From Planctomycetota bacterium (GTDB taxonomy: Bacteria; Planctomycetota; Planctomycetia; Pirellulales; Thermoguttaceae), in assembly GCA_029550925.1 (NCBI GenBank), contig JAKPGL010000078.1, positions 1 to 43,244 on the forward strand: DNA of 43,244 nt, written 5' to 3'. Positions 14,978 to 21,838 of this stretch are shown here, piece by piece (position 1 is the stretch's first letter; every line of letters starts with the position of its first letter). The position numbers and the translations under genes were made by a program. Below the pieces are notes generated by a model. The model did not search any database and was not told where the DNA came from. It saw only the letters and a list, made by a program, of their open reading frames with translations.

Positions 14978-17440
14978 ATGTGGCGACATGGAATCGTCCA
15001 GTTAGTTCTCCTGGGATTGATCCTGGGGGTTTTGGGGACGCATGTCTGGAAGCGGACCCGCCAGGTCGAAAAACCTCAAGTGAGTCGGGCGACCACATCC
15101 CCGTTGGCCTCCTCGAGTTCGGAGAACCAAACTCTTTGGTCGGCTGCTGTGGGGGAGGTGCCTAGTTTCGGCGGTTCTGGAGGTCCAGAGAGTTCGCCTC
15201 CCCCAGCCGCCGCCCAGGCCGGCCCTCCCACCGACCAGATGGCTTCTTCCCCAGCGGAAACGTCCGAAGAAACCAAACCCGCCGAGAACCTCCAGCCGCC
15301 CGGCCTGCTCCCGTTGCCGAACGAACCTAAACCAGCCCTCTCGACTTTGGCCGAGTCGAAACAGGCGGGCCCTTCCGACCTGCCGCCGGACACTAACGAA
15401 GACCCCCTGGAACCGAACGAGCCATCGCCTCCCGAAACGCCTGAAGCCCCTCGGATGGACGCCCCGCAGAAGACCGACCTCCTACACCCCGAAACTCCGC
15501 CTCGCCTGGCCAAAACGGAACCCGAACCAACCGCTCCAGAGACTTCCCCATCGCCCTCCCTGAGACAACCAGCAGAAAACCCCAAGCAGGCGGGTTTGGA
15601 AAAACAGACGGCTTCAGAACACCAGGGCGATTCCCCCCATCAAGCGGTTTCCGAAAACCAACCCCCGGTCAATCCAATCCATTTTGCAAGAGTCGAGTTG
15701 CGACTGCTACCTTCCGGCAATTCGGACAAAGAGGCCTTAGCCAAGATGGGGTTCCCGACGGCCTCCGCCAAACCGGCCGGCGCGGATTCCCGTTCGGCTT
15801 CTGCTTCGGCCTCGGAGCCGGAGAGGTCGATTTCTGTTCTGAACGAGCCGACCCTCCCGGAGGACGTAACTCTCCCGGAACCGCCAGAGATTCCCTCTCC
15901 CGAACCGCCCCAAAGCGTCTCCCATGGGGAGAAGGCGCCGTCGGCAACCGAGCAGAAAACCCCGGCCAAAGCTACTCCCACGCCTCCGGCGGAAAACACC
16001 GTTTCCAACGCCTCCGACACACTCTCTCCGAAGGTTTCTGACAAGACGCCCCCGGAAGCCCAACACCCATTGCTAGAAAACCTTGGCCTGCCTGGAGAGG
16101 ACCTTCGGCCTCCGGTGCGGACGCCGTGTTGGTGTCAGGCTGCCAGAGAGGCCCATCAGACGCTCTTTTTTGACAACAACTTCGACTACCTGAACGCCCC
16201 CTGCTATGAGGGGGCCTTTTTGGGCGACTCGCTGAAACGCGTCCAGATGACGCCCTGGGCCACCCTGGATATTGGCGGCGAGTATCGCCTCCGCCACCAC
16301 AGCGAACGCAACCACCGAGGCGGCGGCCTAACCGGTGCAGATGACGATTTTCTCCTCCACCGTACCCGCATCTACGCCAACCTGGAACTGGGCGAACTGG
16401 CGCGCATCTACGCCGAAATGAACGACGCCCTGAGCACCAACGAAACCTACCAGCCCCGACCGACCGAAGAAGATCGCACCGAACTCGAAAACCTCTTTAT
16501 CGACGTTCCACTTTTAGGTTTCCGGAACGATGGCCTGGCGGCCCGGCTGGGTCGGCAGGAACTCCTTTACGGCGCTGGCCGACTGGTCAGCCCCCTAGAC
16601 TGGGCCAATACCCGCCGGACCTTCGAAGGCTATAAACTGTTCTGGCAAGGGCCGCTTTGGACGGTGGATGCCTTCTGGACTCGCCCCATCTATCCCAATC
16701 CCGACGCCTTTGACGGCCCCGATCAGAGCCAGCAGTTTATGGGCCTGTATTTGGTTCGTCGGCTCGGCTGCCAAGCGGTGCTGGAAGGATATTATCTCCG
16801 GCTGGTGGAGGAAGATGTGGAGCCTCGCGATTTCGACTTTCACACGCTCGGGCTGCGAAGCCGGCAGGAATACAACGGCTGGTTGGGCGAACTGGAGGCG
16901 GCCGTGCAGTTCGGCAGTTACGGCGATTTAGATCACACGGCCGGCATGTACACCATCGGTGTGGGCCGACGCTTCCAGTGTCTGCCCGGTAAACCGGTCT
17001 TCTGGATGTATTACGACTGGGCCTCCGGCGACCGCACGCTGGGCAACGGCTTCCACCATCTGCTGCCCGATAGCCATCAGTACCTGGGCTACATGGACCT
17101 ATTCGGCCGGCGGAATATAGAAGATTGGAGTTTCCACTTCCTGGTGTATCCTGCGCGGGATTGGACCGTCCGGTTTGCCTGGCACATCTTCCATCGGCAA
17201 AATCCTTTGGATGTGCCCTATGGGGTGGATATGACGCCGCTGGTCGGCGCGCCGGGCGGAAGCGGCGATTACGGCCAGGAATTGGACCTGGTCTTGCAGT
17301 GGACGATTCGGCCCCGTGCGGAGCTAAGTTTCGGCTACAGCCGATTCTTTGCCGGCGACTTTTTCCGCACCAATCCCAGCCCCGCCCCCTACCAGGACGA
17401 CGCCGACTTCTTCTATACCCAGTTCAGCCTGCGATTCTAA
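14978..17440 (+). CDS. Alginate-export-type outer-membrane porin with long Pro/Glu-rich linker
   Basis: I start this 820-residue protein at ATG 14978, with AAAGGAG 7 nt upstream; it then opens with a clear signal sequence ('MWRHGIVQLVLLGLILG'). Residues about 30-380 are low-complexity, rich in Pro, Glu, Ser and Thr, and probably disordered. A short Cys-containing motif follows ('TPCWCQAAREAHQTLFFDN'), which I associate with planctomycete porins. The alginate_exp-type beta-barrel occupies about 425-820 ('EYRLRHHSERNH', 'RIYAEMNDALS', 'ARLGRQELLYGAGRLVSPLD'). It ends in '...QFSLRF', the C-terminal Phe expected for BAM substrates. The barrel family moves polysaccharides or anions across the outer membrane; the cargo here is unknown. 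Confidence 0.85.
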   Translation: MWRHGIVQLVLLGLILGVLGTHVWKRTRQVEKPQVSRATTSPLASSSSENQTLWSAAVGEVPSFGGSGGPESSPPPAAAQAGPPTDQMASSPAETSEETKPAENLQPPGLLPLPNEPKPALSTLAESKQAGPSDLPPDTNEDPLEPNEPSPPETPEAPRMDAPQKTDLLHPETPPRLAKTEPEPTAPETSPSPSLRQPAENPKQAGLEKQTASEHQGDSPHQAVSENQPPVNPIHFARVELRLLPSGNSDKEALAKMGFPTASAKPAGADSRSASASASEPERSISVLNEPTLPEDVTLPEPPEIPSPEPPQSVSHGEKAPSATEQKTPAKATPTPPAENTVSNASDTLSPKVSDKTPPEAQHPLLENLGLPGEDLRPPVRTPCWCQAAREAHQTLFFDNNFDYLNAPCYEGAFLGDSLKRVQMTPWATLDIGGEYRLRHHSERNHRGGGLTGADDDFLLHRTRIYANLELGELARIYAEMNDALSTNETYQPRPTEEDRTELENLFIDVPLLGFRNDGLAARLGRQELLYGAGRLVSPLDWANTRRTFEGYKLFWQGPLWTVDAFWTRPIYPNPDAFDGPDQSQQFMGLYLVRRLGCQAVLEGYYLRLVEEDVEPRDFDFHTLGLRSRQEYNGWLGELEAAVQFGSYGDLDHTAGMYTIGVGRRFQCLPGKPVFWMYYDWASGDRTLGNGFHHLLPDSHQYLGYMDLFGRRNIEDWSFHFLVYPARDWTVRFAWHIFHRQNPLDVPYGVDMTPLVGAPGGSGDYGQELDLVLQWTIRPRAELSFGYSRFFAGDFFRTNPSPAPYQDDADFFYTQFSLRF

Positions 17441-17542
17441 TTCCATTTGCCGACAGACCGCCGCATGGTCGCCCCGCAGGGCAGGGACCCTGCCCCTGCC
17501 GAACCGTTGCCCGGCCTGCGCCCACGCTTATCCGGCCTAGGC

Positions 17543-17589
17543 AGGGCCTAGGTCCTACACGGATTCGGCCTAGGTAGGACATAGGCCCT
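17543..17589. terminator. Long hairpin between convergent porin and gatB genes
   Basis: AGGGCCTAGGTCCTAC (17543-17558) and GTAGGACATAGGCCCT (17574-17589) are inverted copies with 15 of 16 positions matching, around a 15-nt loop. The right arm includes part of the gatB stop codon. There is no T-run on either side, so if it stops transcription it may need Rho. A smaller hairpin (GGGCAGG/CCTGCCC, 17479-17495) lies just before it on the porin side. Confidence 0.5.
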
Positions 17590-19078
17590 ACTGGCCGGAC
17601 TCCTGGATCAGTTTCAGGCACGATTGCTGCACGCGGGCGGGATCGACGTTGGGGTTTTTCTTTTTGGCCTGGCCGACCAGGGCGCCGATGGCTTTGAGTT
17701 TTCCTTGACGCACTTCGGCCACCGTCTTGGGGTTCTCTCGTACTAACTGCTCGCACAGGGCCAGGAGTTCTGATTCATCGACCTCGGTAATTCCCAGGGC
17801 CTGGATGGCCGCCTCCATGGAACAGCCGTCGGCTACCATCCGGGCGAGCACCTCTCTGGCCCGACTGGTTGTGAGGCCCCCTTGGCGGACTTTGCTTAAA
17901 AGCCGGGCCAACTCCTCCGCCGAAACCGGATACTGCTGGATCGTAATGCCCCGCTCATTTAAAAGCCGGAGCACATCCTGCTGCATCCAGTTGCTGGCTA
18001 GTTTCGGATCGCCGCAGCTCTGGGCCGTCTGAAGGAAATAGTCCACAAACGGCTGGCCCTGCCCGACCAGCACCTCCGCATCGTATGCCGGCAGGCCCCA
18101 ATCGGTCTGCAACCGGCGGCGCAAGCTGGCCGGCAGTTCGCCCAACGCCTGCCGGGCCGATTCGATTTCCTCCTCCGTAAAGACCACCGGCGCCAGGTCC
18201 GGATCCGGAAAATACCGATAATCGCTCGATTCTTCTTTGCTGCGCATGGGCCGGGTGATCTCCGCCCCATCGTCCCACAGCCACGTGGTCTTGTGCACGC
18301 CCGGATCGCCTTTCTTTCGGCCGGTGCGAAGGTACTCTTCGTACTGGCGTTGGACCTCGTAGGCCATGGCCCGTTCCACGGCCCGGAAACTGTTCATGTT
18401 TTTGACTTCGACGATCGGCGTGGCGACCGGGCCGTCCGGCGTAGATATCTGAATGTTTACGTTGGCATCCACCCGGAGGCTGCCTTCCTGCATGTTGCAG
18501 TCGGAAACGCCCAGATACCACATCAGCAGTTTCAGCTCCTCCAGGTACGCCTTGGCCTCTTCGGGCGAGCGGATGTCTGGTCGGCTGACGATTTCCAAAA
18601 GCGGCGTACCGGCCCGGTTCAGATCGATTCGGCTGTCGGCCAGGCCGGCCTTTTCGTCGTGCATACTCTTGCCGGCGTCTTCTTCCAGATGCACCCGCTG
18701 AATACGGATTTGTTTCCGCGGGAATCGGCCCTTGGGGTCTTCGATCTCCAGGTGGCCGTCCAAACCGATCGGCAGATCATACTGGCTGATCTGATACCCC
18801 TTGGGCAAATCGGGATAGTAATACTGTTTACGGTCCCATTTCGTCAGGCGTGCGATCTGGCAATTCAGCGCCAAGGCGGCCCGAAGCGCCAGCTCCACCG
18901 CCCGTCGATTCATCACCGGCAACACTCCCGGCATCCCGATACAGACCGGACAGGTCTGCGTATTCGGCGGGGCGCCGAACCGGGTGCTACAGCCGCAAAA
19001 CAGCTTGCTTTCGGTCAGCAGTTGCACATGCACTTCTAAACCGATCCAAATTTCATACGCCAAACCGGTATCGGACAT
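17588..19078 (-). CDS. gatB: Asp/Glu-tRNA(Asn/Gln) amidotransferase subunit B
   Basis: GatB is the tRNA-binding kinase subunit of the GatCAB complex, which converts Glu-tRNA(Gln) and/or Asp-tRNA(Asn) to the amide form. The 496-residue length is normal. Seen are the N-terminal 'WIGLEVHVQLLTESKLFCGC' with the zinc/Mg region ('PNTQTCPVCIGMPGVLPVMN'), 'KQYYYPDLPKGYQISQYDLP', 'EVKNMNSFRAVERAM', 'SSDYRYFPDPDL', and the helical and YqeY-like tail (about 340-496). The gatA and gatC genes are not in the window. The stop codon lies inside the strong hairpin shared with the convergent porin gene. Confidence 0.96.
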   Translation of the reverse strand: MSDTGLAYEIWIGLEVHVQLLTESKLFCGCSTRFGAPPNTQTCPVCIGMPGVLPVMNRRAVELALRAALALNCQIARLTKWDRKQYYYPDLPKGYQISQYDLPIGLDGHLEIEDPKGRFPRKQIRIQRVHLEEDAGKSMHDEKAGLADSRIDLNRAGTPLLEIVSRPDIRSPEEAKAYLEELKLLMWYLGVSDCNMQEGSLRVDANVNIQISTPDGPVATPIVEVKNMNSFRAVERAMAYEVQRQYEEYLRTGRKKGDPGVHKTTWLWDDGAEITRPMRSKEESSDYRYFPDPDLAPVVFTEEEIESARQALGELPASLRRRLQTDWGLPAYDAEVLVGQGQPFVDYFLQTAQSCGDPKLASNWMQQDVLRLLNERGITIQQYPVSAEELARLLSKVRQGGLTTSRAREVLARMVADGCSMEAAIQALGITEVDESELLALCEQLVRENPKTVAEVRQGKLKAIGALVGQAKKKNPNVDPARVQQSCLKLIQESGQ

Positions 19079-19215
19079 CTGAGCTATATCCTACCAAACA
19101 AATAACCATGCTCTTACCACATCAGTTTCAGGAGGCGTATCTCCGATATCTTGGCGCCGAACGATGACCTCCCCGCAACATCTAGGAACAGATTGGCAGA
19201 AGGGATGTGGTCGCC

Positions 19216-19608
19216 TTAGTATTCTTCTCCGATCTCCTTTTTGAGATAATTTTTCAACGCATCGACGAATTTCCGAGCCGAGACAAGCAACTCCTTGGCT
19301 TCCTCTTCTTGAATTTTGGAGTCGATCACATAGTCCCCTGCCAGGCGTTTGTCGTACGCGTTGGTGAACGATTTCCCTATGTGGCGATCGAATATACCTG
19401 TTTGGACAAAATGCTTGTTAAAAGTGCGGATAACGCCTCGATGAGAGGATGCAGTTAAGTTCTTGATCATCAGGACGGCCTGGGCTATGTAAAACATCGC
19501 ATAATAAGATCTCGAGACACAAGAATCGTAGTCCCCGATTTGGAGAGTTTGCTCCGCCGTACGCAAGAATTTCTCGGCCTTTGCGATAAAATGCCCGATT
19601 TCGGTCAT
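19216..19608 (-). CDS. HEPN domain protein (putative toxin of MNT-HEPN pair)
   Basis: The 130-residue all-helical protein belongs to the HEPN superfamily. The characteristic 'SRSYYAMFYIAQAVL' (Arg33, Tyr35, Tyr36) is in place; it lacks the canonical RxxxxHxY motif of the best-known HepT RNases. Some HEPN proteins are RNases or AMPylation targets of a partner nucleotidyltransferase. Its ATG overlaps the TGA of the upstream nucleotidyltransferase gene (ATGA), a sign of translational coupling. I call it the toxin-side member by family analogy; activity is not shown by the sequence. Confidence 0.82.
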   Translation of the reverse strand: MTEIGHFIAKAEKFLRTAEQTLQIGDYDSCVSRSYYAMFYIAQAVLMIKNLTASSHRGVIRTFNKHFVQTGIFDRHIGKSFTNAYDKRLAGDYVIDSKIQEEEAKELLVSARKFVDALKNYLKKEIGEEY

Positions 19609-19937
19609 ACCGAAATGCCTTCTCTTTTTACATTCAAGATAAAAGGATATCTATATGTTTCAAAGAACTCCTCCGAAAGCACCTGCACAGAAACAAGTTC
19701 GCCGGTTTCCAAAAGAATGTCCAGTAGCAGATCGCTAAGGCTTTCCCGGACCTCCCGCGGACACAGATCCTTGTCCACCAGCACCAATAGGTCAATGTCG
19801 GAATCTTCCGTGGCTCCGCCCCGGGCATGAGAGCCGTACAGGATTACCCGGCGCAGTTTGTCCCCATAGCGGGCCAGCAAATGGCTTTTAATCTGCTGGA
19901 TCAGAGGGAGGATTTTGGGAGCGATTTTTTCGTTCAT
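19605..19937 (-). CDS. MNT-type minimal nucleotidyltransferase (putative antitoxin)
   Basis: The 110-residue protein is a minimal DNA polymerase beta-like nucleotidyltransferase. 'VILYGSHARGGATEDSDIDL' gives the G-S motif (residues 35-36) and the Asp47-x-Asp49 metal-binding pair. In studied MntA-HepT systems this enzyme neutralises its HEPN partner by adding AMP. The gene directly precedes and overlaps the HEPN gene by four bases. The start is uncertain: ATG 19937 (MNEKIAPK) fits the family, ATG 19958 is an alternative, and neither has a good ribosome-binding site. The frame continues to 20252 but upstream codons show no similarity. Confidence 0.82.
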   Translation of the reverse strand: MNEKIAPKILPLIQQIKSHLLARYGDKLRRVILYGSHARGGATEDSDIDLLVLVDKDLCPREVRESLSDLLLDILLETGELVSVQVLSEEFFETYRYPFILNVKREGISV

Positions 19938-20053
19938 GGCCCGACGATATCCCCGCATGGTTGGGACCAGTTTCGGTTTTCGTAGCACTTCCCCGTTAAA
20001 GGAACGGAAAGGAAGCCATGTATTCCATACGGCCGAAGTATTACGATTTTTAT

Positions 20054-21235
20054 CTACCCTTCGCCGATCTCGCGGGCCTGGCGGGCTTCGGCCCCCTGGG
20101 TCGCCTGACAGACGTACAGGGCGGGCTGATGGCCGGTGGCTTTTTGATAGGCCGGGCCAACCGTGCGGACAAAATCGTCGGCCCCTTGCGAATCCACCAG
20201 GGCCACCGCACAGCCGCCGAAACCGGCCCCGGTCATCCGCGCCCCGAAACATGCCCGATGGTTCCTCGCTAGCTCCACCATCCGGTTCAGGGCGTCGCTG
20301 GAGACTTCATAATCGTCCCGGAGGCTTTGGTGGCTGGCGTCCATCAGTTGGCCAAGCCGATCTTTGTCCCCTTGCCGCATTGCCTCGGCCGCTTGCACCG
20401 TGCGGGCGTTTTCAGTAACCACATGGCGGGCACGCCGGAAAGTAACCGGGTCCAATCGGTCAGCCACCGCCGACAACTGTTCGGCGTTGACATCCCGCAG
20501 CGCACGCACGCCAAGGGTTTGGGCCGCTGTTTCGCACTGCCGACGCCGCTGGTTGTAGGCCGAATCCACCAGCCCCCGCCGGGTGCCCGTATCCAAAACC
20601 ACCACGGCCGTGCCGACTGGCAGCGGCGTCGGCTGAGTGTCCAGCGACCGACAGTCGATCAGCAGGGCATGACCTTCTTGCCCGGCCGCACTGACCAACT
20701 GATCCATGATGCCGCACTGGACGCCGACCCATCGGTTCTCGGCCTTTTGGCCCAGAAGGGCCATTCGGACCGGGTCCCAGGCAATCTCCGACAGAGCGGC
20801 GAAAGCCCGAGCTGTAGCCATCTCCAGAGCGGCTGAGGAGGAAAGCCCTGCCCCCTGGGGCACATCACCCACCAAAATTCCCTCCCAACCGGTAAGCGGA
20901 AACCCCTCCTGCTGCAAAACCCAGGCCACCCCTTTGAGATATTCCAACCAGCCGTCCTGGCAGGGACGCAAGTCCTCCAAGGAAAACTCTCTTTTCTCTT
21001 GGAAATCGACCGAATAGACGGCAACGGTTCGATCCTTCCTGGGCCGAAGGGCGAGCCAGATGGCCCGGTCAATCGCCAGCGGCAACACAAACCCTTCGTT
21101 ATAGTCGGTATGCTCGCCGATCAGGTTCACCCGCCCCGGCGCCCGAACGATCCAGGTCGTCGTTTGGCCGAACTGCTGCTCAAACAGACTGGCTACTTCA
21201 CGCCAACTCAAACACATCGTGGATGGTTCCGTCAT
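20054..21235 (-). CDS. galK: Galactokinase
   Basis: GalK phosphorylates galactose at C1, the entry step of the Leloir pathway. This 393-residue GHMP kinase has all three signature regions: the galactose-binding 'GRVNLIGEHTDYNEGFVLP' (about 34-52), the ATP-loop 'GDVPQGAGLSSSAALEMA', and the C-terminal 'ARMTGAGFGGCAVALV'. The ATG at 21235 gives the normal length; it lacks a strong ribosome-binding site, and an internal ATG at codon 7 (MCLSWREV) is possible. The frame runs upstream to 21436 but crosses a repeat element, so those codons are not real. No galE or galT is nearby. Confidence 0.94.
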   Translation of the reverse strand: MTEPSTMCLSWREVASLFEQQFGQTTTWIVRAPGRVNLIGEHTDYNEGFVLPLAIDRAIWLALRPRKDRTVAVYSVDFQEKREFSLEDLRPCQDGWLEYLKGVAWVLQQEGFPLTGWEGILVGDVPQGAGLSSSAALEMATARAFAALSEIAWDPVRMALLGQKAENRWVGVQCGIMDQLVSAAGQEGHALLIDCRSLDTQPTPLPVGTAVVVLDTGTRRGLVDSAYNQRRRQCETAAQTLGVRALRDVNAEQLSAVADRLDPVTFRRARHVVTENARTVQAAEAMRQGDKDRLGQLMDASHQSLRDDYEVSSDALNRMVELARNHRACFGARMTGAGFGGCAVALVDSQGADDFVRTVGPAYQKATGHQPALYVCQATQGAEARQAREIGEG

Positions 21236-21255
21236 ATAAGGAGACCTTATTTTTT

Positions 21256-21453
21256 TGTAACATTTTCGCCGAATGCAGTACCTGGTCGCTGCCGCGCAAG
21301 CGCCCAATCTAGGCTTCTTGCAGCCGCTACTTGGGAGGAATACCAAAGGAGCCGCCTCATAGGGCCCTGGATTGAGAGCTTTCGCGAGAATGACAATCCT
21401 GGGTAAATTTCGCCCTAAAATAAGCCTCCTTTGCATTCGGCTAAAATGTTACA
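21256..21453. mobile_element. MITE-like element, 198 bp, 22-bp terminal inverted repeats
   Basis: The element begins TGTAACATTTTCGCCGAATG and ends with its inverted copy (21432-21453), with one mismatch in 22. Runs of six T flank both ends and could be a target duplication. There is no coding capacity. One end recurs at 24131-24152. The interior carries a piece of the widespread REP-like repeat (21369-21393). Confidence 0.6.
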
Positions 21454-21527
21454 TTTTTTCCTTTACCATGAGGGAATCATTACGCTGCTGAAAAATCCTC
21501 CGGCAGGACCGCGAGGGATATTAAGAA

Positions 21528-21616
21528 GCTCTAACAAAACGGCCTTTGCTACTCACTTCCTCCAGGGAGGGAGAATTAGGTCGAATCTTTTGGGGTTTCG
21601 TTTTGTTAGAGCCTCT
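21528..21616. repeat. TIR element family A, copy 1
   Basis: This 89-bp sequence is bounded by perfect 14-bp inverted repeats, GCTCTAACAAAACG and CGTTTTGTTAGAGC. A nearly identical copy lies at 36888-36975, with one single-base deletion and one substitution over the shared length. The flanking AGAA is shared too. A degenerate third end, TCTAACAAACGG, follows at about 21624. It is non-coding, and either a MITE or a repeated structured RNA. Confidence 0.65.
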
Positions 21617-21787
21617 AAGCCAGTCTAACAAACGGATTAGTTACAACCCAGTATCTTACCCTATTTCCGGGGGGTGGGGAGAGGAGAATTTTGAATTCCT
21701 GGTGCAAAGGCGGCGATCCCGGCCGCCAACCCGCCCGGTTTACGGAGGGCCTCTGACAAAATGATTTCCCCCAACCTACGCCTGGAT

Positions 21788-21802
21788 GGGGCGTCCGGCC
21801 CC
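21788..21802 (-). terminator. GGGGC/GCCCC hairpin downstream of the GH172 gene
   Basis: On the minus strand this reads GGGGCCGGACGCCCC, about 40 nt past the GH172 stop codon. The identical 15-mer follows the rho gene at 36494-36508 in the same sense. There is no T-run after it, so its role in termination is inferred only from position. Confidence 0.4.
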
Positions 21803-21838
21803 GCCTTTTGGGGGCGTTTTGTAAGAGGTTTTTGCCCT

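Larger units (their letters stand above)
21236..21838. other. Repeat-rich intergenic region
   Basis: About 600 bp between galK and the GH172 gene carry two different terminal-inverted-repeat elements (21256-21453 and 21528-21616) and a GGGGC/GCCCC hairpin (21788-21802). Any galK promoter must lie within or beside the first element. I see no gene. Confidence 0.6.

Noticed and set aside
17479-17495. GGGCAGG/CCTGCCC hairpin as a porin terminator
   Set aside because: The stem is short and followed by C/G-rich sequence without a T-run; the longer hairpin at 17543-17589 is the better candidate.
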